From positions 1 through 5,415 of the forward strand of contig CAMLRJ010000272.1 of the NCBI GenBank assembly GCA_946482345.1: DNA of 5,415 nucleotides, in the 5' to 3' direction. Below the pieces are notes generated by a model that worked only from the letters and a program-made list of their open reading frames with translations, was not told the DNA's origin and did not search any database. Made by a program: the position numbers and the translations under genes. Positions 1 through 4,512 of this stretch are shown piece by piece; within the stretch, counting starts at the first letter, position 1, and each line of letters opens with the position of its first letter. Origin of the DNA: an uncultured Cellvibrio sp. (GTDB taxonomy: Bacteria > Pseudomonadota > Gammaproteobacteria > Pseudomonadales > Cellvibrionaceae).

Positions 1-225
1 TTCAACCAGAAATACCGCGCGGTTATCTATGCGAGCGGTAATTGTTAATAACAACACCACTTCAAATACATCATCACCTGCTTGTGCAACCTGAATATTC
101 ATATCCTGTTGAATAGCGGGTTTAAATGCTTTGGTAAATGCTTCCAAACCCATAGGGGTTTCAAACGAAATATCTTTCAAATAAATACGTTGAATGGCAA
201 ATGCCGGGGTTTTTTCTTCAGTCAT
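1..225 (-). CDS. secB: Protein-export chaperone SecB (partial, C-terminus outside window)
   Basis: SecB is a cytosolic homotetrameric chaperone that keeps precursor proteins unfolded and hands them to SecA for export through SecYEG. Only the first 75 codons are visible; the frame is open to the left edge. The product begins MTEEKTPAFAIQRIYLKDIS, and the QRIYLKDISFE block is the hallmark N-terminal strand of SecB (E. coli has QIQRIYTKDISFE). It continues with DDVFEVVLLLTITA and NRAVFLVE, matching the second and third strands of the family. The ATG at 225-223 is chosen because it puts this block at the usual distance from the N-terminus. The ribosome site is weak (GAGA, 5 bases upstream). It lies 22 bp after the grxC stop and is probably the third gene of the rhodanese–grxC–secB operon, as in E. 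coli. Identification is firm from the motif. Confidence 0.95.
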   Translation of the reverse strand, partial: MTEEKTPAFAIQRIYLKDISFETPMGLEAFTKAFKPAIQQDMNIQVAQAGDDVFEVVLLLTITARIDNRAVFLVE

Positions 226-247
226 ATTGTTCTCGTCTAGTAGATTT

Positions 248-505
248 TTATTTTGCTTTCAGTAGCGGATCCAATTTTCCTGCTTTGTCCAAAGCCCAGA
301 GATCGGTAAATCCGCCCACATGAAAATCGTCGATCCAAATTTGTGGCACGGTACGCTGGCCACTTTTTTCCATCATTTCTTCACGCAATCCAGGCTGGAT
401 GTCCACACGAATTTCTTCCCAGGTTGCGCCTTTTTGTTGCAACAATTTTTTTGCATTGTTGCAATAAGGACAAATCGCAGTGGTGTACATAATAATTTGC
501 GGCAT
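248..505 (-). CDS. grxC: Glutaredoxin 3
   Basis: This is a cytosolic dithiol glutaredoxin that uses glutathione to reduce protein disulfides and mixed disulfides. The 85-residue product is the usual GrxC length. The CPYC active site is at residues 12-15, with Cys12 the expected nucleophile. The cis-proline motif TVP is at 52-54 and the glutathione-binding GGFTDL motif is at 64-69, so all catalytic and substrate-binding elements are intact. The frame is open upstream to 577, but the ATG at 505-503 is chosen: the thioredoxin fold begins there (MPQIIMYTT), a GGA ribosome site lies 6 bases upstream, and the longer version would overlap the rhodanese gene. It starts 10 bp after the rhodanese stop and is followed 22 bp later by secB, which indicates a single transcript. 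Confidence 0.95.
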   Translation of the reverse strand: MPQIIMYTTAICPYCNNAKKLLQQKGATWEEIRVDIQPGLREEMMEKSGQRTVPQIWIDDFHVGGFTDLWALDKAGKLDPLLKAK

Positions 506-515
506 GATAATTCCG

Positions 516-935
516 TCAGGATTTTTTACCTTTGGACAATGGCAGATTTTGCGCTTGCCATTCCGAGATACCACCACTCAGGCGACGCACTTGAAATCCT
601 TCTTTACCTAATTTGCGTCCTACAGTGCCTGCATGTTGTCCAAGCTTGTCCACCAAAATTAAAATTTTGTCTTTGTGCGACGCCAATTCGGAAGTATCCG
701 TAATGATTTTGTTGTAGGGGATATTCAGTGAATTCACTATATGCCCGGCGCGAAAATCTGCCGCTTCCCGCAAGTCTACAATCAGTGCTGCATCCTTGTT
801 CAACAGCAAGGTGGTTTCATGAGCCGAGAGCGGCAGGCCGCTTTTGCTCCTCTCACGCCAATAATAAAAGTAGACCAGTACAATCAACACACTGACCAGG
901 ATCCACTCCTGGGCGATAAAAACAAAAAAATTCAC
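516..935 (-). CDS. yibN: Membrane-anchored rhodanese-like protein (YibN type)
   Basis: This 139-residue protein has one N-terminal membrane segment (about residues 11-26), followed by RER, which suggests the C-terminal domain faces the cytoplasm. A single rhodanese domain follows (about 34-133): VDLRE at 53-57, GHI at 64-66 and GGISEW at 121-126. The active-site loop reads VDKLGQHAG, so Asp96 stands where a sulfurtransferase has its persulfide cysteine. As I recall, E. coli YibN also has VDGSG here, so lack of the cysteine is probably a family trait and not a mutation. Classical thiosulfate sulfurtransferase activity is not expected; the real role is unknown. The start chosen is GTG at 935-933, because AGGAAG lies exactly 7 bases upstream. 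An in-frame TTG at 956 would add seven residues but has no ribosome site. It is first gene of the operon with grxC and secB; the symbol rests on gene order and architecture. Confidence 0.88.
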   Translation of the reverse strand: MNFFVFIAQEWILVSVLIVLVYFYYWRERSKSGLPLSAHETTLLLNKDAALIVDLREAADFRAGHIVNSLNIPYNKIITDTSELASHKDKILILVDKLGQHAGTVGRKLGKEGFQVRRLSGGISEWQAQNLPLSKGKKS

Positions 936-942
936 GAATAAG

Positions 943-948
943 CTTCCT
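943..948 (-). promoter_or_regulatory. Ribosome binding site that fixes the rhodanese GTG start
   Basis: The minus strand reads AGGAAG here, 7 bases before the GTG at 935-933. It lies inside the coding stretch that would result from the upstream TTG at 956, which has no purine-rich motif before it. This argues for the shorter GTG-initiated protein. Confidence 0.7.
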
Positions 949-1009
949 GTGGTCAAATCGAAGTGGGGCTGACTGAAAAAATTTCAATGCCAGATCGCAA
1001 GGAGCGCTG

Positions 1010-1039
1010 ATTATACAGATTTGAAGTTGGTTTTGTTCA
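1010..1039 (-). promoter_or_regulatory. Sigma-70-type promoter for the rhodanese–grxC–secB operon
   Basis: On the minus strand a perfect -10 box TATAAT lies at 1015-1010. A -35 box TGAACA (4 of 6 to TTGACA) lies at 1039-1034, with an 18-base spacer. Transcription would begin near 1003, leaving a leader of about 68 bases before the GTG at 935. No other good -10 box was seen between this and the gene. Confidence 0.6.
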
Positions 1040-1047
1040 GGACAAAA
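1031..1047. promoter_or_regulatory. 17-bp dyad across both divergent -35 boxes (candidate operator)
   Basis: The plus strand reads TTTTGTTC-A-GGACAAAA. The two 8-base arms are complementary at 7 of 8 positions around a central A at 1039. The minus -35 box (1034-1039) and the plus -35 box (1039-1044) both fall inside it and share the central base. The symmetry and placement are seen directly; that a regulator binds here is inference, and I cannot name one. Part of the symmetry could arise simply because two -35-like boxes face away from each other. Confidence 0.35.
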
Positions 1048-1067
1048 TTTAACAATCAGGCTATAAG
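1039..1067 (+). promoter_or_regulatory. Sigma-70-type promoter for the six-repeat secreted protein
   Basis: The -35 box AGGACA (4 of 6) lies at 1039-1044 and the -10 box TATAAG (5 of 6) at 1062-1067, with an optimal 17-base spacer. The start of transcription would be near 1074, giving a leader of about 50 bases to the ATG at 1125. It is back to back with the minus-strand promoter. Confidence 0.5.
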
Positions 1068-1124
1068 TTTTAAGCTAGCTTCAATCCATCATTCATCACC
1101 CATAACACTCAAAAGGAACCTGCA

Positions 1125-2402
1125 ATGTCATCAGCAAAATCCAAGACCATGCAACTGATCAACGGGATCTTTGTTGGCTCAATCGCTTTGGCATCAATAG
1201 CTTACGCACAACCCTCTTACGAAGAGGACATGGCCAGGCAACGCGCGCAGGAAAGGCAAATTATGGAAGATGGTATTCGTCAGGGGGCTGAAGCGGCGCA
1301 GCCGCAATATCAGGATTCCACACCGCACCGTTGGGTTTCCAATCATTTGGCCGTGTCATGGCATCCCGATGCGACCGATGTTTGGGCCAGTTGGCAACAC
1401 AGTGAAGCAAAAGAGGCTGAAGCGGCGGCACTGGCCGCTTGCAGTGCTGTGATGGGATCAGGCTGCACCATCGCCAGCAGCGGATACAACAGCAGCATCG
1501 CTGTTGCCCAGGGGCCTGATGGTTTTCTTTATGTCGCCTGGGGGGAAGACAAATCCAAAGCCAAAAAGAATGTGCTGACGCAATGTGTTCGCCCCAACTG
1601 CACCATCAAACATTTATTTGCAGTGGAAGCGTCTTACTTGCCAGTTGATGAGTTTCTACATCACTACCCACCGTCACACAGCTATTCGCCGAAAAAAATA
1701 GAAACTTATAGCTATGGCATCGTTGGCTGGCCCAAATCGGCGGTAGATCCAAAATGGCAAGGCAAAGTTTGGTTGGTCACCGGCGGCAAAAATTTTGAAG
1801 CCACCAAAAAACAATTGTTGGATCGCTGTAAAAAAGATACGGGTGTTGACTGCGATATTTCACAAACCACAGGCAACACTCACTTGATTCAATTTGTTAA
1901 CAACTCGACAGGATTAATTTCCTGGGCGGTGGATTTTTCAAAATCCGATGCCGAAAAACAAATGAAAAATGCATGCAAAAAAACCGGAGACAAATGCAGC
2001 CTGATTAATATCTTCGACGCAAAAACACCACGCGAATTGGTGGTAGATTCGCCGGTTATGCGAGTCAGGGGATATCTCGCAATGGCTTGGCCAAAAAAAT
2101 CCCAAGCCAATGAAAAATTAGCCATCTCAATGGGCCATGATGATCTGGCCGTTGCCAAGTCCACAGCGCTCACCGAATGTAAAAAAGCCAATAACGCTGA
2201 ATGCAAGTTAGTCGATGAAAATCTTGACGACGGCACCTATGTGCAACTGGGCCTTTATATGGACGAGAAAAGATCCCTGCGCTGGTATTTCGGATTTAAT
2301 GAAGACGCCATTAAAAAAATGGCTTCAACCGATTGTGTATCCTGCAGGTTGGTGTCGATAATTGATGCGAGGAAAAAGAAAAATATTTTGCAGGCTATGT
2401 AA
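1125..2402 (+). CDS. Secreted protein with six cysteine-pair half-repeats (DUF4189-like)
   Basis: I do not recognise a named gene; function is unknown. The 425-residue product has a signal peptide with basic residues K5 and K7, a hydrophobic core at about 10-26 and an AYA-Q cleavage site after Ala28, so it is probably periplasmic or secreted. A charged, probably helical stretch (about 31-60) follows. The rest is six related half-repeats in three tandem pairs: about 75-120 and 124-168, 197-250 and 254-300, 317-366 and 372-416. Each half has a hydrophobic strand, a Trp- or aromatic-containing strand, an Ala/Lys-rich helix and two cysteines. The twelve cysteines are exactly six pairs: 106/114, 154/159, 235/243, 284/291, 352/360, 404/407. 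The alternating strand–helix–Cys–Cys pattern resembles DUF4189, a small secreted domain; that link is from memory. The ATG is preceded by AAAAGGA, 7 bases upstream. It is transcribed away from the rhodanese operon and ends against the palindromic repeat before hemH. Confidence 0.85.
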   Translation: MSSAKSKTMQLINGIFVGSIALASIAYAQPSYEEDMARQRAQERQIMEDGIRQGAEAAQPQYQDSTPHRWVSNHLAVSWHPDATDVWASWQHSEAKEAEAAALAACSAVMGSGCTIASSGYNSSIAVAQGPDGFLYVAWGEDKSKAKKNVLTQCVRPNCTIKHLFAVEASYLPVDEFLHHYPPSHSYSPKKIETYSYGIVGWPKSAVDPKWQGKVWLVTGGKNFEATKKQLLDRCKKDTGVDCDISQTTGNTHLIQFVNNSTGLISWAVDFSKSDAEKQMKNACKKTGDKCSLINIFDAKTPRELVVDSPVMRVRGYLAMAWPKKSQANEKLAISMGHDDLAVAKSTALTECKKANNAECKLVDENLDDGTYVQLGLYMDEKRSLRWYFGFNEDAIKKMASTDCVSCRLVSIIDARKKKNILQAM

Positions 2403-2410
2403 TTCGGTTT

Positions 2411-2475
2411 TTGTAGGTTGGGGTGTAAACCCCAACACTGGATCTCGATTTAAAATTTTGTTGGGGTTTGCTACA
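2411..2475. repeat. Palindromic (REP-like) element between convergent genes
   Basis: Three copies of a GTTGGGGT core occur in alternating orientation. GTTGGGGT at 2417-2424 pairs with ACCCCAAC at 2429-2436 across a GTAA loop (8 bp perfect). The same middle copy, extended to AAACCCCAACA at 2427-2437, pairs instead with TGTTGGGGTTT at 2459-2469 (11 bp perfect, 21-base loop). The outer TGTAG (2412-2416) is complementary to CTACA (2471-2475). The two stems exclude each other. No run of T follows either stem on either strand, so it is not a standard intrinsic terminator, although it may slow or end transcription from both sides. GTAGGTTGGGGT-type palindromes recur in gammaproteobacterial intergenic regions as I recall; copy number here cannot be seen from one window. 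Confidence 0.7.
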
Positions 2476-2485
2476 TTTGGTTCGT

Positions 2486-3505
2486 TTAAATCCGTTCCTC
2501 AATCAATTCAACCAAGGCTTTTATATGATCCGGCCTATCGTTTAATGCTGGAATGTAATCATAAGCTTCACCACCGGCGCTAAGAAAATTGTGGCGATTT
2601 TCAACAGCGAGCTCTTCCAAAGTCTCCAAACAATCCGCGCTGAATGCGGGTGAGAGAATCGCGATTTTTTTAATATTTTTGGAAGGCAATTCTGCCAGCA
2701 ATTCATCAGTATAGGGCTTTAACCATTCTTCACGACCGACGCGCGATTGAAAGCTGGTAATGCAATCGTCTTTATCCAAACCTAATTTTTCTTGCACCAG
2801 ACGCGTGGTTTTTTGGCAGAAACAATAATAAGGATCACCGGCAGTTAAATAACGTTTTGGTATTCCGTGATAAGAAAAAATAATTTTTTGTGGTTTTTCG
2901 TGAGTATCCAAATAATCGCGTACTGAATTTGCGAGCGCCTCAACATACAAAGGTTTATCGCAATACTGATTGATAAAATGTAGCTCGGGCACCCAGCGCC
3001 ATTTTTTTAATGCATCTGCAATCGCATCAAAAGTTGAGCCGGTTGTTGGTCCTGCATATTGTGGATAAAGCGGCAATACAATAATTTTCCGTACCGCTTC
3101 TTGTTGAAATTCATCCAGCACAGATTTAATCGACGGATTGCCATAACGCATGGCCAATTTAACTGAAACTGTTTCACCCAGCGCCGCTTGAATTGCGACT
3201 GTTTGGCGTTTGGATATCACCATCAAAGGCGAGCCCTCTTCTGTCCAAACGGATTTGTAGAGTGCGGCTGATCGCTTTGGGCGAATTCGCAAAATTACAC
3301 AGTGCAAAATGCACCACCAAATCAAACGCGGAACCTCAATCACTCTTGGATCAGATAAAAATTCTGCCAAATATCGTCGTACCGCAGAGGCAGAAGGATC
3401 ATCAGGTGTCCCCAAATTCACTAATAGAATTCCGGTTTGGGGTTTGGTCGATGGCTTGTGAAAATCTGTGTCAGGGTTCTCACTGAGGGCGGTATATCTT
3501 GGCAT
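2486..3505 (-). CDS. hemH: Ferrochelatase (protohaem ferro-lyase)
   Basis: HemH inserts Fe2+ into protoporphyrin IX, the last step of protohaem synthesis, at the cytoplasmic side of the membrane. The 339-residue product carries the family blocks in order: TGILLVNLGTPD at 24-35, the SVWTEEGSPLM segment at 85-95, VLPLYPQYAGPTTGS at 143-157 and SYHGIPKRY at 211-219, with the metal-site His213. SFQSRVGREEWLKPYTDE follows at 251-268, then SADCLETLEE at 289-298, with Glu294 the probable catalytic acid, and YIPALND at 317-323. The start is uncertain. The ATG at 3505-3503 gives about 23 residues before the core; an in-frame TTG at 3541 would add 12. Neither has a visible ribosome site, and the ATG is preferred by codon. 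A CFC pair at 228/230 lies just after the SYHGIPKRY motif, in a region that varies among homologues. It is probably monocistronic and converges on the 1125-2402 gene with a palindromic repeat between. Confidence 0.95.
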   Translation of the reverse strand: MPRYTALSENPDTDFHKPSTKPQTGILLVNLGTPDDPSASAVRRYLAEFLSDPRVIEVPRLIWWCILHCVILRIRPKRSAALYKSVWTEEGSPLMVISKRQTVAIQAALGETVSVKLAMRYGNPSIKSVLDEFQQEAVRKIIVLPLYPQYAGPTTGSTFDAIADALKKWRWVPELHFINQYCDKPLYVEALANSVRDYLDTHEKPQKIIFSYHGIPKRYLTAGDPYYCFCQKTTRLVQEKLGLDKDDCITSFQSRVGREEWLKPYTDELLAELPSKNIKKIAILSPAFSADCLETLEELAVENRHNFLSAGGEAYDYIPALNDRPDHIKALVELIEERI

Positions 3506-3576
3506 AGGATTCGTATTGGTTATGTCGATTGGCTTGGGCAATATATCGTTACTGATCAGCTTACGCCATAGTTAAC

Positions 3577-3582
3577 ATTATC
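3577..3582 (-). promoter_or_regulatory. Possible -10 box for hemH
   Basis: The minus strand reads GATAAT (5 of 6 to TATAAT), which would start transcription near 3570 and give a leader of about 65 bases to the ATG at 3505. No convincing -35 box lies 16-18 bases upstream. A second candidate, TATATT at 3545-3540, would start too late to include the TTG start at 3541. The evidence is weak for both. Confidence 0.25.
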
Positions 3583-3717
3583 CCGGGTGGGAGATAGACT
3601 TTCCCGCTTGATTCCACTAGATTCTGCATGCTGTTTGAATACTTGTCCTGCATTAAGGCTTGGTGCTCATGTTTGCATTTACATCACTGGCCTGTGTTTC
3701 GAAAAAGTTTAAACGTC

Positions 3718-3723
3718 TATAAA
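3718..3723 (+). promoter_or_regulatory. Possible -10 box for the DUF1161 gene
   Basis: TATAAA (5 of 6) lies 33 bases before the ATG at 3757, so the leader would be about 27 bases. No good -35 box is present at the expected distance (TGTTTC at 3695-3700). The AT-rich stretch just downstream of the box would favour opening. The palindrome GTTTAAAC at 3707-3714 lies just upstream and may be chance. Confidence 0.35.
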
Positions 3724-3756
3724 AAATTAATTTAGCTCATTGATCAGGAGATTAAT

Positions 3757-4047
3757 ATGAAACAAGTGTTACTGATGGTTGGTTTGTTCGCCTTGTCTTT
3801 AAATGCATTTGCGTTTAAACCCTGCGGCGAATTAAAAAATGAAATTGCTGATAAGTTGGATGCGAAAGGCGTTAAGAATTATAGCCTGACGATTGTTGCC
3901 AACGCTGATGTGGGCGATCAAAAAGTGGTAGGTAGCTGTGATGGCGGCACTAATAAAATAGTGTATAGCCGTGATGCTGCGCCTGCTGCACCGGTTGAAA
4001 CTCCGACCGACGCGCCAGTCGAAACAGAAGCAGCTGTTTCACAATAA
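3757..4047 (+). CDS. Small secreted DUF1161-family protein
   Basis: This 96-residue protein is probably exported to the periplasm; its function is unknown. Residues 1-19 are a signal peptide (MKQVLLMVGLFALSLNAFA), with cleavage expected after AFA. The mature part opens KPCGELKNEI, then has KGVKNYSLTIV at 37-47 and KVVGSCDGGTNKIVY at 56-70. That combination is what I recall as DUF1161, found across pseudomonads and relatives. Its only two cysteines, Cys23 and Cys61, are well placed for one disulfide. Members usually stop soon after the KIVYSR block. This one adds about 24 residues rich in Ala, Pro, Glu and Thr (73-96) with APVET twice (78-82 and 86-90), probably a disordered tail. The start has a strong ribosome site, AGGAG at 3746-3750, 6 bases upstream. 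It is transcribed divergently from hemH and ends at a stem-loop terminator, so it is probably monocistronic. Confidence 0.85.
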   Translation: MKQVLLMVGLFALSLNAFAFKPCGELKNEIADKLDAKGVKNYSLTIVANADVGDQKVVGSCDGGTNKIVYSRDAAPAAPVETPTDAPVETEAAVSQ

Positions 4048-4063
4048 GGTTTGAAGGTTTGAT

Positions 4064-4096
4064 GAGCACGCAGCATTTTATAATGCCGCGTGCTTT
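4064..4096 (+). terminator. Stem-loop terminator after the DUF1161 gene
   Basis: GCACGC (4066-4071) pairs with GCGTGC (4088-4093) and GCATT (4073-4077) with AATGC (4082-4086). They are separated by one A/C mismatch, with a TTAT loop; A4065-T4094 extends the stem. TTTCCTT follows, a modest T-run on the plus strand. It begins 16 bases after the stop at 4047 and ends three bases before the stop of the convergent minus-strand gene at 4099, so it may serve both, though the minus side has no T-run. Confidence 0.75.
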
Positions 4097-4098
4097 CC

Positions 4099-4500
4099 TT
4101 AAGCGCACCAGTCCCCCGATTCAATCACTTCATAGTTGTCTGTATTGTTGCCTGCATTGTTATTTAAAACATATACCCAGACAGAATAGCGCTTGCCACA
4201 ATCGGCAATAACGTCTTTTTGTATGCGTTGATATTCGTTATGGCTTGAATGAGGATCTACCTCTTCATAGGCATCCAGCTGTTGTAAATCCTTTTCTGCG
4301 ATTTTAAAAATTTCGCCTTTTACACGATGTATTGCCTGATCATTCAATATTAATGCGGGATAGGCACCAAGCGACACCAATTGCCCGGCGACCGATGCAG
4401 TACCGCAATAAAGCGCTTGAGAAAGAAAGCGCTGGTGTGCGTCGTTATTACCGCGAGCCGAAGCTGTTTTACGCAAGGTGCCATAAACAAATAAATACAT
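4099..4500 (-). CDS. Gamma-glutamylcyclotransferase-fold protein (AIG2/GGACT/YtfP-like)
   Basis: This 133-residue protein has the small beta-barrel fold of the gamma-glutamylcyclotransferase superfamily. Enzymes of this group release 5-oxoproline from gamma-glutamyl amines or peptides; many bacterial members have no proven substrate. The glycine-loop motif VYGTLR is at 5-10, GAYPALI at 45-51, GEIFKI at 62-67 and LDAYEEV at 75-81. Glu79 is the probable general base by analogy with the family's conserved acid, though Glu80 could be aligned instead. Length is normal for the short bacterial type, and no signal peptide is seen, so it should be cytosolic. The ATG at 4500-4498 begins directly at the first barrel strand, but no ribosome site precedes it, only a T-rich stretch. 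It starts 12 bp after the stop of the sugar dehydrogenase and is probably co-transcribed with it. No functional link between the two is evident. Confidence 0.87.
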   Translation of the reverse strand: MYLFVYGTLRKTASARGNNDAHQRFLSQALYCGTASVAGQLVSLGAYPALILNDQAIHRVKGEIFKIAEKDLQQLDAYEEVDPHSSHNEYQRIQKDVIADCGKRYSVWVYVLNNNAGNNTDNYEVIESGDWCA

Positions 4501-4512
4501 GAAATAAAAAAA

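Larger units (their letters stand above)
3506..3756. other. Divergent spacer between hemH and the DUF1161 gene
   Basis: About 250 bases hold no supported gene. The hemH side carries the alternative TTG start (3541), weak -10 candidates and the short palindromes CTGATCAG (3552-3559), GTTAAC (3571-3576) and CCCGGG (3582-3587). The right side carries the TATAAA box and the AGGAG ribosome site of the 3757 gene. I see no convincing stem-loop, riboswitch or RNA gene. Confidence 0.6.

Noticed and set aside
506..577. N-terminal extension of glutaredoxin 3 to 577
   Set aside because: It would overlap the rhodanese gene by 62 bases and adds residues (CHCPKVK and others) that no glutaredoxin 3 I know of has; the internal ATG has its own GGA site.
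320..941. Plus-strand open frames at 320-703 and 741-941
   Set aside because: They lie opposite grxC and the rhodanese gene, whose proteins match known families; the plus-strand translations have no recognisable motif and no ribosome site.
1889..2236. Minus-strand open frame inside the six-repeat gene
   Set aside because: It is the antisense of a gene with a signal peptide, ribosome site and repeated Cys-pair pattern; the reverse translation shows none of these.
2417..2436. GTTGGGGT-GTAA-ACCCCAAC as an intrinsic terminator
   Set aside because: The stem is perfect, but ACTGGATC follows on the plus strand and CTACAAAAA on the minus strand, so there is no T-run on either; kept as a repeat.
2362..2583. 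Plus-strand open frame spanning the end of the six-repeat gene, the palindrome and the end of hemH
   Set aside because: It consists of overlap with two real genes plus a repeat; no ribosome site or family resemblance.
2776..2824. CFC pair in ferrochelatase as iron-sulfur cluster ligands
   Set aside because: Known cluster-bearing ferrochelatases use a different set of cysteines near the C-terminus plus one internal, and the C-terminal end here has no cysteine cluster, so I cannot support a cluster from the sequence.
3565..3585. Fur- or IscR-like site upstream of hemH
   Set aside because: GATAATGTTAAC has a Fur-like beginning, but the second arm does not match, and the IscR pattern does not align beyond a few bases; it is better read as a weak -10 box.
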